Below, piece by piece: positions 23,673 to 42,782 of a DNA stretch of 64,000 nucleotides. The first letter of the stretch is position 1. The number at the start of each line of letters is the position of its first letter. A model generated the notes under the pieces. The model was not told the origin of the DNA and searched no databases. It saw only the letters and a list, made by a program, of their open reading frames with translations. Source of the DNA: Lucifuga dentata (taxonomy: Eukaryota > Chordata > Actinopteri > Ophidiiformes > Bythitidae). Where the stretch lies: positions 1 through 64,000 of the forward strand of contig VXCM01001363.1 in NCBI GenBank assembly GCA_014773175.1, given 5' to 3'. Made by a program: the position numbers and the translations under genes.

Positions 23673-23913
23673 ATGTGACATCTTGCAAAATGAGCATCAA
23701 CAACATAAACTGAAACATGAGCTGTTTGTTCATTTTATTGTAATGATTTACAAAGTGTTTATGTTATGTTACAATTTGTTGATTGAGAGACAAATGCCCA
23801 CAAGACAGTATGATATTTTTTGTGAGATGTATGGAATTGCAATGAATTCAGTATTTCAAAAATATATTTGTGTTTTATATTTATAAAAATGTATTTATTT
23901 GCATTGATAAAGA

Positions 23914-23919
23914 AATAAA
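23914..23919 (+). terminator. Poly(A) signal of hormad1
   Basis: AATAAA about 240 bp past the stop codon. The rest of the gap to 24436 between the convergent hormad1 and aldh9a1 genes shows nothing else. Confidence 0.6.
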
Positions 23920-24435
23920 ACTTGGCTTATAAACATCTATTTGTACAAAAGTGTAAACTTTGAAACTTGAAACTTCACTTTCTATGTGAGAGTAAATGAT
24001 TTAGATAGAAAATATCAAGAAAGGAAAAGCAGGTATATAGTGCAATTCACGTACCATCTTCAGCTTCAGTTTAAGGCTCAAAGGTTCGGTAAACAAAAAC
24101 ACTTGAGAATAATTTTGTCAATTTGGCACAGATAATAATCTTCACCTTTAATTTTTCACAGCTAGAAATTTAAGCTGTGAGGGTTGCAGCTATTTTATCC
24201 TTGCCTTCATTCTTTCAAATCAGATTTCCATTATTAACCTTAGTTTCCAAAGATATTTGATAAGAAAAACATGCTTCATTCAGAAATTGTTCCAGAAACC
24301 CCTGCAGTGATACGGAAGGACTACTTGCTTGTTTATCATCACTGGGGATACAGTATCTGATAGAGGATAATGGAAGTGTTATCCTGGTCTACAGTGTTTC
24401 AGGCTGTCGGTGGCAGCTTCCTCTGACTCTGTTTC

Positions 24436-31139
<6,704 letters not shown>

Positions 31140-31691
31140 ATTGTGCTTGATAACTGCAAAAAAGGTGTAGTTTTGGTATGTTCAGACTATGCAAAACTTC
31201 ATAAATACAACATAAAAACCTCAAAGGAGTTTTACTCAACCACCTGCAAAAACACGAATATTTCCTCAATTTTTGGAACTGCACTTACTTACGACAGCCT
31301 CCTACAAACTGAAAGTGGTTAAGGTGATTACATACACAGATTGAAGTTAGCCCACTGTTTGAATTATGTTTAGTTAACGGTGACCTACATTATCTTTCTG
31401 CAGCTCAATGGGCATGTCAAATAAACTACAACCGACGCACGGAAGTCAGACAGCGTAACAGCCGATTGGATAATTTCCATGTCAATCACAAAATAGTTTA
31501 ACGAAACATTACCAATCTAAAAAATTAAATTACATATCAACGGCACGTGTTTTACAGTTAATATATGCTGTATGAGAAATATAAATTCAAAAAATTAAAA
31601 TTACAAGTTTATAGAAGTAAATGCCGTAATGTGGGAGGAGCTGCCGGGTAATGATCTTTCAGTGCAGCGGCTCAGCCAGCACATTGCAAGT
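31140..31691. promoter_or_regulatory. Shared divergent promoter region of aldh9a1 and uck2
   Basis: Only 552 bp separate the two start codons, which point away from each other. An inverted CCAAT box (attgg, near 31464) is visible. No TATA box is obvious. Compact head-to-head spacing suggests a bidirectional promoter. Confidence 0.55.
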
Positions 31692-34600
31692 ATGGCTGGA
31701 GACAGTGAGACACATCTGAGGGACCGGGGAGACAACACCAGCATTATTCGACAACCTTTTCTCATCGGTGTGTCCGGCGGCACCGCCAGCGGCAAGGTCG
31801 GCACCTTAGTTAGCTAATATAACCGTTAATAACAGTTGTCATAAATCCATTTAGCTCTAAATCACACAAGAGTCATTAGGCAGCCGGATGCTAGCCGACC
31901 GCGTGGCTTCAGCGACGTAACACGTTGACTGACAGCTTCACCGGCTGTTAATTATCCAGATATCCTCCAGCGGCATTTTAAGTTAGCTTTAACTGTTTGC
32001 TCACTGCTTACTATAGTTCAGTCAGGACAGTTATATTTTTAATTTTACATGAGTTGAACTAAAACAAACGAAACAAACAAAAAACTGCCCCTTGATACGA
32101 CGAGGTGGTCATTGATGTCAGCTTAGCCGTCTAGCTAAATTCCATCACATTCTAACAGTTGAGCCGGTGCATCAGACAATAGCTAATGCTAACTAGCTTT
32201 AAGGCTAGCTAATCTGTGTTTGTAAACAATGCCAGTGGGATTTCTGTCTTGCTCAGAATATATTCATAAAACATATTGACAATGTAAATATAAATTGCGT
32301 ATTTTATGTAGCGTAGGTTAGTTAAATGTTTTTTAAATTTGTGATACCATACCGGCGCCAGCGGGAAAATGACTTAAAAACAAAAGGATGTGATTTCTTT
32401 AAAGCCATAGCACCCCTGATTCCTTTGTTCTTGATGGAAATACATATGGTTAATAAAATCCAGTATTAATCAAGTTGAATGCTACAGTGTAACTGTCAAC
32501 TGAGCTTTTATTTTTACCGATGAAATGGTCTTCTGTGGTTAATTTTATATAAGTCATTAGCATATAAGTTACATTTGTTGCTCGCTTCATTAGCCTTTTA
32601 CAGCAGCTAGACTCCTTACTCCAGCGTGAGTACTAAAGTACCGGTCACCATTGATACTTGCTCCTTCTGATGTCAGTAAAATGATGCACATAGGGATATA
32701 TATTACATAGGGAGATATATAAAGACGTCATGACATTTGCCTTTGTTCGAATCCGACCTGAGTTTTGCGCTTTACAGGTGCCAAAAACCGCACCTCGCAC
32801 GAACTAGAAACACGAGTTATGCTGATGTGCTTGCAACTGCAGCCACGACCAAGATGCTTTTCAAGTGCAACGCTAGTTTTAGCCCCAGTTTTACTCTTTA
32901 AAGCTATTTACATTTAGTTTGGGTTTACTGTGTGTCGTCCTCTTCCCGTTTTTCGCCCTCATTGCCCCTCCTAAGGTTGCCCCAGATATCCGCACGTTGG
33001 CACCCAGCCAGTGTTTTGCTTTGTGAAAGTCTCTCAGGGGGCTCAGCTAGAGGACTGCCTGTACTCGTTTGGCTCCAGACCATACTGGGACAACGGAGGA
33101 GTTAGTAAATGTTTTCCTGGGTGTGAGATCACCCAGTTTTCATGAATCGATGTAATTTTAGCCTTCTTTTCTGAAAAGCAGCACCTGGCTCAGTGCAGTG
33201 GTAAGGCATTGCAGATGACATTTATTGGTTTGTAGTTTGATCATCCTGCTTGCATCTATATTTTCATTGGACTGCTTGTTTTAACTTGTTCATTATTCAT
33301 GTGATTAAAGAAGAAAGACAATGAATACACTTGAGGGCTGAAAGTAAAAGTATTGTCAACTCATTACTGGTAATCATTTAGTTTAACTATATTTAGTCTG
33401 AACTAAATCAAGACTTATGCCCATCTCAAGTTGCCAAAATTTAGATGAATAACTGAAGCAGGAGATTTTTTGACAATCAAAAATTGCTCATTCCTGCATT
33501 GAAAATATTGAGACTCTAGGGTGGCCTCCTAAATGTCAGTCTAGGATAGTTTTGTCAGGCTCTCTTGGCTCAAAGCTTAGTATTGGAGTGTGTTGATCCT
33601 ACCTGCTAGCTCCCAGTTAGGGATGTCCAAATTCATTGTCTCACAATTTTGTTGATACAAAAGCCACATAGCCTCTGGCTGCTGGAGAATGCAGAGTCAG
33701 CATTGGTTATGAGTTTCTTTTAGCCAGGAAAGGTCAGTGAGGGCAAAAATGGTGGTCCACGGAGCAGTTTTCCTATGATGGCGATGGGATGGGCTAAACC
33801 TCATCCACTGTAATTTAGTGGTAAATGCTGATATAATATCAAAATGTAATCCATCCTGCAATGAAACAAGATATTATAATACTTTCAGGTGCTTGTCATG
33901 CCTAGGTTAATAGTTATGGCACTGAGGATACTGCAGATTTTGTGCTGTGTCTGTTCCTTAATGTTTTTTTTTTCTTTTTTAGTTTAACCTTCATAGGTAT
34001 GGGCTGTTGATTGATGTTAATTTCCTCCTCCCTGTGACATTCTTGGGTGGTCGTTTTTGATCTGTGTCATTCTCTCTGCAGTCATCAGTATGCGAGAAGA
34101 TCATGGAGCTGCTTGGGCAGAACAAGATTGACCACCACCAGCGGCAGGTGGCTATCCTCAGTCAGGACAGCTTCTACAAGGTGCTCACCCCAGAGCAGAA
34201 AGCCAAAGCAGTTAAGGGGCAGTTCAACTTTGATCATCCAGGTACTGAATTTTTTTTTTCATCCAGGTACTGAAAACACTCAATGGTTATTGGCTCAGTG
34301 GCATCAAGAAAAGTGTNTTTTTTTTTTTTTTTTTTTTTTTTTTTCCAAACAACTTTATTCATGCCAGTAAGCAGAATTGCAGTGGGTGTACACCATTTTG
34401 AAATTCCCCACATATCTGGCTTTTTATTTGGACAGTGTGTGCAAACAGATGCAATAATTTATGTACTTAACCTCTGAGGATAAAGGCTGATATTAGATGA
34501 TGTGGCAAGGGCAGTGCCATTAAAATGGATGGCTGGGGTCATAGTGTAGTAGTTGCTCATCAATCCTACTTTTTTGAATACATTAACTTTAATTGATTTG

Positions 34601-36428
34601 AATGTTATTTTCATACCTGCATGGTATGAAAATTCAAATTAAAATGGTGGCCTGTGTCGCACCACACTGCTGCCATGCTGCCATTGTGCTGAAAAATTTC
34701 CCGAACACATTTTGGCAGAGGCACATTGGATCCATTTCTGGAAGCAGTCTTTACCCCTCTCACACTTACTTCCTTTCTCAGCTGGTTTTCAATCCCCCCA
34801 GTCAGCAGGCCTTTCTCAGAGGCAGCTGCTATCAAGCTCATGACTGAACCCAACACCTGCCACACCAAGGGGATTCCTCTCCAAACGTGCAGTGTGGTTT
34901 TGCCATGTGTCAACAGGTGCATGCAAAACCGTTGTAACTGAGGTTAAGTATTATCTCATGAGGATCAGAACTGACTGTTTGCCCATGTCTTGTTCACAGA
35001 TGCCTTTGACAATGAGCTGATAATGCAAACACTCAGGCAGATACTGCAAGGGAAGACTGTGCAGATTCCCGTTTATGACTTTGTCACCCATTCCAGGTGA
35101 GCACCTGTCTGTTTCCCACCACAGTTGCTTTTCAGCCACCACCCATCCATGTGTCCTTAAAACTGCATAGTAGAAATGTAGACTTCCTAAATTATTCTTG
35201 TTCAACAAATGTCTGCACCTAAATCTGCTGTAATATGACAGGAGAGGGAAATTTTCTGTTTTCCAGGAAGGAGGAGTTTGTGACGGTTTATCCAGCTGAT
35301 GTGGTCCTATTTGAGGGCATCCTGATGTTCTATTCACAGGAGATCAGAGAGCTCTTCCAGATGAAACTGTTTGTCGATACAGACCCAGACACGAGGCTGT
35401 CACGTCGAGGTGTTTTTTTTNTTTTTTTTTTTTTTTTAACAATTTGAAGGTGTATCACGCTTTTCAAGTGCTGCTGTTAGTTGAGAGCTAGATTTCATCT
35501 GAAGTATTTTGTAATGCTGGAGATGAAGAGAGGCTGTCGGATGACATGTTAACCTATAGCCTGTGTAATATTACAGGTATATCTATCGACCTTTAACCTA
35601 CAAATATGTTTATACCTCTAACTTGTGTAATAGTACATACAGTATAGTATCTAAACACCTCCAACTTAAATTTAGTGGAGATAAAATCTCAAGTCATTTA
35701 ATGCTGTTGTATTTTGCCTTTTTATATATTTTGCTAACAGTTATTTCAGTTGGTATACTGTATGAAAACTTAGTCAAGTCAACTGGATTCAAGTTTTTAA
35801 TTCTGAAACATTTCACCATTCATCCAAATAGTTTCGTCAGTCAGTATTTCAATTGGTGGGTTTTTTTTTTTTTTTANTTTTTTTTTTTTTTTAATTTTGT
35901 GCTTTCCTCTGTTTCAGTTCTAAGAGACATCAGTGAGCGTGGCAGAGAACTGGAGCAAGTGCTGACACAGTACATCACTTTTGTGAAACCAGCCTTTGAG
36001 GAATTCTGTTTACCAGTAAGTCATTTTATCACAAGGCATGTGTTAACGCTCACTAAAACCTTTTGCCTCTCTGGTAGCTTATCAAACATTTGACTTGATC
36101 TTTACCAGACAAAGAAGTATGCAGATGTGATTATTCCACGAGGAGCAGATAACCTTGGTAAGTTTGATATCATATGATACTGTCAAGGTAATCTTTTCAC
36201 AGTGATAACTCCATGTATGCTGAGCAGGTGGGAAAGTGTCTTGATGCTAGTTTCTTGTGTGCTGTGTGTAACTCTCTCTCTTCCTCTCTAGTTGCCATCA
36301 ACTTGATAGTCCAGCACATCCAAGACATTCTCAACGGTGGGCTAAACAAGCGTCACAATGGCTGCGTGAACGGTCACAGTACTCCGCGGCAACAAAGGAC
36401 ATCCGAGTCCAGCAGCCGACCACATTGA
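31692..36428 (+). CDS. uck2: Uridine-cytidine kinase 2
   Basis: Phosphorylates uridine and cytidine to UMP and CMP in the pyrimidine salvage pathway, cytosolic homotetramer. Exons 31692-31796, 34082-34241, 35000-35096, 35267-35409, 35918-36015, 36109-36157, 36292-36428 sum to 789 nt, 262 aa (human about 261). P-loop GGTASGKS at residues 29-36 bridges exons 1 and 2. Further landmarks: [34 protein letters not shown], lid-type [24 protein letters not shown], and the tail SSSRPH. Start MAGDSE matches the family; an in-frame upstream ATG (31629) would add 21 residues. The exon 2 end and donor are repeated 25 bp downstream. N joins at 34317, 35421 and 35877 are intronic poly-T. Confidence 0.96.
34234..34274. 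repeat. Direct 16-bp repeat duplicating the uck2 exon 2 donor
   Basis: 34234-34249 and 34259-34274 are identical (they include ccag|gtactgaa) with T9 between. It creates a second copy of the donor 25 bp downstream. It may be a contig-merge artefact or a real micro-duplication. Confidence 0.8.
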
Positions 36429-36762
36429 CCTCACCACACCTCTCTTCACTCGGCGGAGAGGGGTGCAAGGGGAAGCGCTGTAAATAATGCCTGTTGGCAT
36501 CACTGTATTTAAGAGAGAAAAAAAAACAGAACAAGAAATGCAAAAAGAATTGAAATGCCTTTTATTATTATGACTTGTTATTAGTTGCTTTCATTGTAAT
36601 TGTTGAACTTGATTTAGATTTTTGTCAGGAGGGTAAAGGACAGGCACTTGCTTTTCTTGCAGCGAGATCATGGGTTTAAATTGAGCCCATGCATTTTCCT
36701 CTCGTGTTGGATTTTGTTTTTATGTATCCCCTGCTGCTCCATGAAAGATCATGCTGATAATG

Positions 36763-36768
36763 AATAAA
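36763..36768 (+). terminator. Poly(A) signal of uck2
   Basis: AATAAA about 335 bp after the uck2 stop codon. Confidence 0.6.
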
Positions 36769-38518
36769 AGAGGGGAAACCTTTTTATTTTTTATTTTTAA
36801 TGTCTGATGAAACTTGAACCCCTTGTGGCCGGGGAATCTGATAAATGCTTAGATGGGGTCCAAACAGGAAAGGTCTCCAGTGGAAGCTGAGTTGATAAAA
36901 CCAGGATTGCACTTTGTGTTGACAATCTTGGGAGTGTTTCACACCCCTTTTTCAGTGTTCTAAGTTCCCTCACTGTATTGTTTAGTAAAATATGTTACAC
37001 AGAGGCTGTTTACCCCACATGTCCACCATGCTGATTCCACACTACATGATTTTACAATATTCATTGCCTCATAAAATAATCTCAAAATACTACTAGATCA
37101 ATGAAGCTAAAGGGTGGGAGGTTCACAATATGAACTCAGCCAATATGAACTGCTATATAAACTCAGCCCTTAGTGCTGTGTGTGTTGTTACATTTCCTGG
37201 GACATGTTTCCCCCATTTCTGTTTAAGATTGAGTGCCCAAATAAAAAGTATTCCTGTTTATGTTCTGTTTCAGGCATTCAGTTTTGAAAATATAAATTAT
37301 TTACATGATGCGTTTTATCCCATTTCCAGATTTAATTGGATGTTTTACTACCATATATAAAGATTCAGCTCTGTTGAGTAAAGTAATGGTGTTATGTGTG
37401 CATACTCAGGTTGCCAATACAATTTTGATTTTGGAGATGTCAGAAAAGTTGTGATCAGGATGACCAGTGCTACAGCAATATCAGTTATCCCAGTAATGTG
37501 GCCATGAACCACCAAAACCCACCACAATGCCTCTGCAAAATTGCCTCAGGTTAACATGGACAGTAAGTATCCACACTATGAACCATATTCCATAAAATTA
37601 TAATAAAACTGTTCAAACAATTTTGTATTGTATGTGTTGTATTTGCCAAGTTTAGTGCAATTGTTGAGAGAGTGATTTGTACCATTGGGATTTGTACTGT
37701 ATACTTTTAAATTGGCTTTAAAGTGTTGGATGATTTATAACAATGACATTGTCAGTTCCTTAATGGTCAATAAACTTATGCAGCCAAGTGTTGAGTTGTC
37801 TTGATCATCATTATCATCATAACCTTTATTCAAACAGGGAAAGCCATTGAGAGCAAGCTCTCTTTTACAAGGACACCCTAACAATACATATAAAACCACA
37901 AAACAATAAAAACACATAAAAGCCACAACACAGAAAACACACCCACACTGGTCCATACTGGCCAGAAGGCACCTAAATTGATTAAAAGAGATTAAATTGT
38001 TTAACTTTACCAGCTTGTGCAAATTATTCTAGTTGTGTGGGGCATAATTTTTACAAGCCATTTTCCCAGTCTCCGTATTAAAATGATCAATCATGAATAT
38101 TAGATATAGAATTTGTAAATATGCAGTAGTGAAGACAGAAGTGCCAAGAAAATCTAAATTTTACACCAAGATGAAGCACATGGATTCAGATGATATGCAG
38201 TTTGTCCACTAGGTGGTGAAATTGATTATGGAAGTAATGCTCCCTTCAAATACTGACGGAAATGTGAAAAGTTAGCCGCTCAGGAATGACCCAAATATTG
38301 AAATCGAGTTGAAATATAAGGATTAAACGTTATATTATATGTTATTACGAAATACAACTTTAATAGGTTTAGATATTGACTTAGTGTCAACATTTAAAGC
38401 TTTCACTGTCGTTATTCCCGTCATAAAACTCGAAGGCGCAACTAGTGCCGTTTAGGACTCCCTTTGTGAGTTGGAAATTACGACGAACATATGAAGGCAG
38501 CAGGGGAAAGGCTTCAAA
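36769..38518. other. uck2-czib intergenic region with dispersed-repeat-like segment
   Basis: No gene seen. About 37810-38060 (cctttattcaaacagggaaa..., gagagcaagctctcttttac, then an AC-rich stretch) resembles a fish dispersed repeat end; the assignment is from memory of such ends and is tentative. Confidence 0.4.
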
Positions 38519-41118
38519 ATGGTGGTATGTATCTCTGCAGCTTGTTGTGGTGTATACATTGATCCCCTTTGGCTATTTGGAGGCATTAAATCCTTTCGTC
38601 TTGTCTTAATATGACAGAAATTTGGGCTCCAGTTTAAAGCCACTCTGGAAAGTGTCACCAACGTGAGGCCGGTGGGTGAGGACTTCCGCTGGTTTCTGAA
38701 GGTACCATGGCTGTCAGCTAGCTGTCAGTTCACTTCTTCACGCACATTATTCCTCCTTATTTCTATGAATATTCAGTCAGATTTATAATTTCGCCACCTC
38801 ATTAACCTGAACACATATGCAGTTATGCCACCGCTAGGCTGTCGAATAAGACAACACGCTTGCATTGTTCAGATGGTAATGATGCTGAAATACAATACGG
38901 ATCTGAATTTGATTTACTGCTCTGTTCACATTTTTACTCATAACTTCGTATCACAGACCAGATATAGTAACTTTGTAAAGTCTGTTAAAATGTATTCATG
39001 TTTGACTTATTTGGTAAAATCTGCAGTTATGTACATATAACAGTATTGGACAACACAAGTGTGACTATCAGAGCTCCAGTCATGGTTGCCATTCACAAAA
39101 TCACTTTTAAGTTTTTGCCGTATGCTTCCAGGAGTGCATGTTAATAAGATGTTATGGATTTATGGACAGGTTATTGTGTGTCTAATAACTGGCTTTCTTA
39201 GTGCGGATGGGATTTTCCTTCAAGAATTTGGTTTATACAAGATGATATTGGCCTATCACAGAAATTTTGGGATATTGGCAGATACACCAAAATAAGTTGG
39301 AATACATGCATCTTTTGCAGGCTGATCTTTTATGCAAATTTGAATTGTTATATTTGTGTCTTTATAGCTATGATTTATAATGTCAGGTGATGTTTACTGA
39401 TTAATTCTAACGATTGATTAGTCAATTGACAGAACATTTAATAGTCTATTAAATGCTGTATTTCATCTGCTTATCAACATAAATTCCCCATTTTTCCTTA
39501 AACTCACAACACTGTTTTGTATGTGCCCTTGTTTTAGCTGAAGTGTGGGAACTGTGGAGAGATCCCAGATAAATGGCAGTATGTAACCTTAGTGGTAAGA
39601 GGAAATTATTTTTATAGCCATACAATTTGTCAAGACTTTGTAAAGCTGCTTCACGCAAGCGCACACACACACACTTTGAGTGATCTCATCTAGCCTGTAT
39701 TGTATTTGTTTCCCCAGGAGAGCGTCCCACTAAAAGGCGGAAGAGGCAGTGCCAGCATGGTGCAGAAGTGTAAACTATGTGCCAGGGAAAATTCAATTGG
39801 TACGATAACATAACATTTGTCTCACTGTTGTCATTTTCTGAAAGATTTGAATTAATAATGTGTACATACTATTTCCTTATAGATATTCTGCGGGACACAA
39901 TCACACCTTATAATGTAAGCTTACCTTTTGTACATTTAGAAAAAGTTAATGTATCTGTTGACATAGAGTAACGTATGTTAGATGAAACTGCTTCACTTTT
40001 CCACAGTAACAGTTTTTGTCTCTGTTGCTGTGCTGTTTGTCTGCTGGGTTAAAGGCTGAGGACAGCGACAGCTTTAAGACAATGGTGCAATTTGAGTGTC
40101 GAGGTCTGGAGCCCGTTGACTTCCAGCCCCAAGTGAGAATCATTATTTTTACCACGTTTAATTTTTAAATTTGGTGTCCTCAACTTTCAAAACATGTTGA
40201 TGTCAAAATTTAACGTTTACCTGCCTATGCACCTTGTTAGATGTTCCCTCAGGTAGGAGGCTAGTGAGCATGTGGGTGATACCAGGGCAGGTCTGGCACA
40301 GCTGGCCAATCAGAACAGGGCAATGCTTTTTAAGAGGGAGCCCAAGATACAGTACCTAAAACAGCCCGTTTTTGCTCAGCATGCACACCAGGGCTGCAGT
40401 AAAGGATTGTGGATAAATGTATGTTTTGCACAATACAGCATTGCAAAGCTTTCAATATAGATCCCTGTATGAAAATTAAAAAAAAACACTGAAATCTTCA
40501 TATGTCTGCTTTAAAGAAGCCTTCATCTGTGTCTCTTGGTACCGTATATCTAAAAATACAAAGAGATGCTAATTATGACTTAAGTAGTCTTTAAGTATTT
40601 TTTCATTTGATGGTATCATTTTTAAACTGGAGTAGAATTTCCAAATTTTGAAAGTATAGCTGGATGTGAAACTTGTGAAGATACATTTCATAATTTTCAT
40701 GCTCTAAATGTATACTTTTATTAGATATACTAAAAAGTGTCAGTGTTATAGTGTCAGAAACACCATTATTGTGACAATATGAAACTTTAATGTGTGTTCA
40801 TTCTTGAGCTTTTCTGTTTTCTCTCTCTTTTTTTTCTTTTCCAAACCCACTGCAGGCTGGCTTTGCTGCACATGGAGGGGAATCTGGGACACCGTTTCCT
40901 GAAATCAACCTACAAGAGAAAGTAAGTGAAGTGAAGCTGTCCACCATCTTCTCAGAGTCTTATGTAAATAAAGGTATTTTAGATATGTCCCATTTTTCCA
41001 GAATAACCTTTGTTTGACAATATTTGACTTATCTGTGCAGGACTGGACAGACTACGACGAGAAAATCAGTGAGTCCGTGGGCATATACGAGGTCACGCAC
41101 CAGTTTATCAAGTGCTGA
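38519..41118 (+). CDS. czib: CXXC motif-containing zinc-binding protein (UPF0587, C1orf123 family)
   Basis: Small conserved eukaryotic zinc protein of poorly known role. Exons 38519-38524, 38618-38701, 39538-39594, 39718-39799, 39883-39914, 40055-40132, 40856-40921, 41041-41118 sum to 483 nt, 160 aa, the usual length. Zinc ligands Cys33/Cys36 (KCGNCGE) and Cys67/Cys70 (KCKLCAR) form the paired CxxC site. Other family blocks: RPVGEDFRWFLK, LKGGRGSASMVQ, FECRGLEPVDFQPQAGF, NLQEKDWTDYDEK, VTHQF and the C-terminal Lys-Cys. Only two codons lie in exon 1 (ATGGTG|gtatgt). Lies directly upstream of scp2, as in human. Confidence 0.94.
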
Positions 41119-41321
41119 AGTCCTCATATGAGGAACATACGAGATGGGCTAATGAACACTACAGCCGAATATCCACAGGCGTATTTTCTGGCAATAAGTA
41201 TGCTTCATACGAGGTGTTTGGTCGCTGATGAACAGGAAAAGATGGGAAATAACAGCATGGGATGTCCATATACAGATCTTGGATTAATCGTGGTCAGTGG
41301 ACAAAGCTTTTTCACAACCAC

Positions 41322-41327
41322 AATAAA
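41322..41327 (+). terminator. Poly(A) signal of czib
   Basis: AATAAA about 200 bp past the czib stop codon. Confidence 0.6.
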
Positions 41328-42782
41328 TTTGAAGGGTGAAAATTTGAGATTGCATTTGAGTGTCTTAGACTGAATGTTTTCACTCCCTTAGTAGTATAGA
41401 ATATAGGAAAAATGTGCTTTTGTTACAGAATCAAGTAAATGATAATGATTTGTTGGTATTTTGGTGTATCATCTCCAGCGATTATAGCAACACATGCAGT
41501 TCATGAAGCCAGCATCTCCCTGCAGCATGCAGGGAGATGCATGCAGTGTGTGGTGTGTCCTGAAGATGGTGCTGGTTTAACTAGTCATAATGCATTTGTG
41601 CTGTAAATGAGAACCCCAGGTGACTGTTTAACAAAGGAGGAGGAAGAAAGTAAAGAGCTCCCACTCTGTAAAACATTTCAAGGTGCCATACTTGTTCAGA
41701 ATGTTTCCCTTCAGTGACATTTTGTACGTGGATAAAGGATTGTAATCTCCTTTTAAACTCTTAAGAAGAATGGCCTGGTTTAAACTGCTATCACAAATTA
41801 CAAATATATATTGATGGGCACATGTTGTACTGAAAAGTGAAATGATATGCGGCAATTCTGGATCACTTACAGGTTCTTCAACAGCCATTTAATTGAAATC
41901 AGTGGGAGACCACAAATACATTAACAATATCAAAGCCAAACAGCATTAAATCTTAAAAGATTTCACTGCTGATATTACTGTAGTTACATCTGTTGCACCA
42001 GGTTCACGTGGAACAATGCTAACGGTACATTCCAGCAGCAAGGATGTGTTGAGTATGCAGAAATCTATGTAAAACAGGACCAGCCATCAGCTCTCAATAT
42101 AGATTAAAAAAAAAAAAAAATCTTTACCAAATACCTGTTGTTGGACACTGATAATGTTTTCAGCCATGACAACAATGTAGGCAATTTGTTTTTTTAAATA
42201 ATGCCATCAGCTCCTCTGTGTGTTTTGTCTTTATTCATTTCTTTATAGACAGATGTTTTTTTTCATTTTTAAATTGCAGTGAGAAAAAAAAATTACCTAA
42301 ATAACTACATTCCTATATTTTGTGGGTTTTTGACACCAAAGACCAGTTTAGCTATTTCCAACAAATAAGTTGAGCAATTTTCAAAAAAAAAAACAAAACA
42401 AAAAAAAAAAAAANAAAAAAAAAAAAACACTGAAAGAATATTAAACATTAAAAACTATTTCTTACTTAAACCAATTTTATTTGTGAATAACTTACCACAG
42501 TAACAGAATTTCCATAGATTTCAAATTGTTTTGATTCTCTGCAGAAATGTCAAATCATCTTGTACCACCAAGAGACACTTCACCACAGGTCATACAAGTA
42601 CCACAGTTTGAGAACCACAAACACGTGCTCATGTAGCAGACAGGAAACGGGGCGCGAGTTTTCTTTTTAAAGCCTGAGTGACGCATCTTCTCACACATAG
42701 ACGATGTAATAGACGATCTTCGTTGTAGCTGACCATTCTCGGATCATTCGACCGGACTGTCAGCCACGGAAGAGGAGCAACC
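41328..42782. other. czib-scp2 intergenic region
   Basis: No gene seen. Contains direct and inverted gcatgcagggagatgcatgc-like words near 41520-41545, a poly-A at 42105-42119, and an A-rich join with N at 42414. The last ~120 bp should hold the scp2 promoter and 5' UTR; GGGGCGCGAG lies near 42650. Confidence 0.5.
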
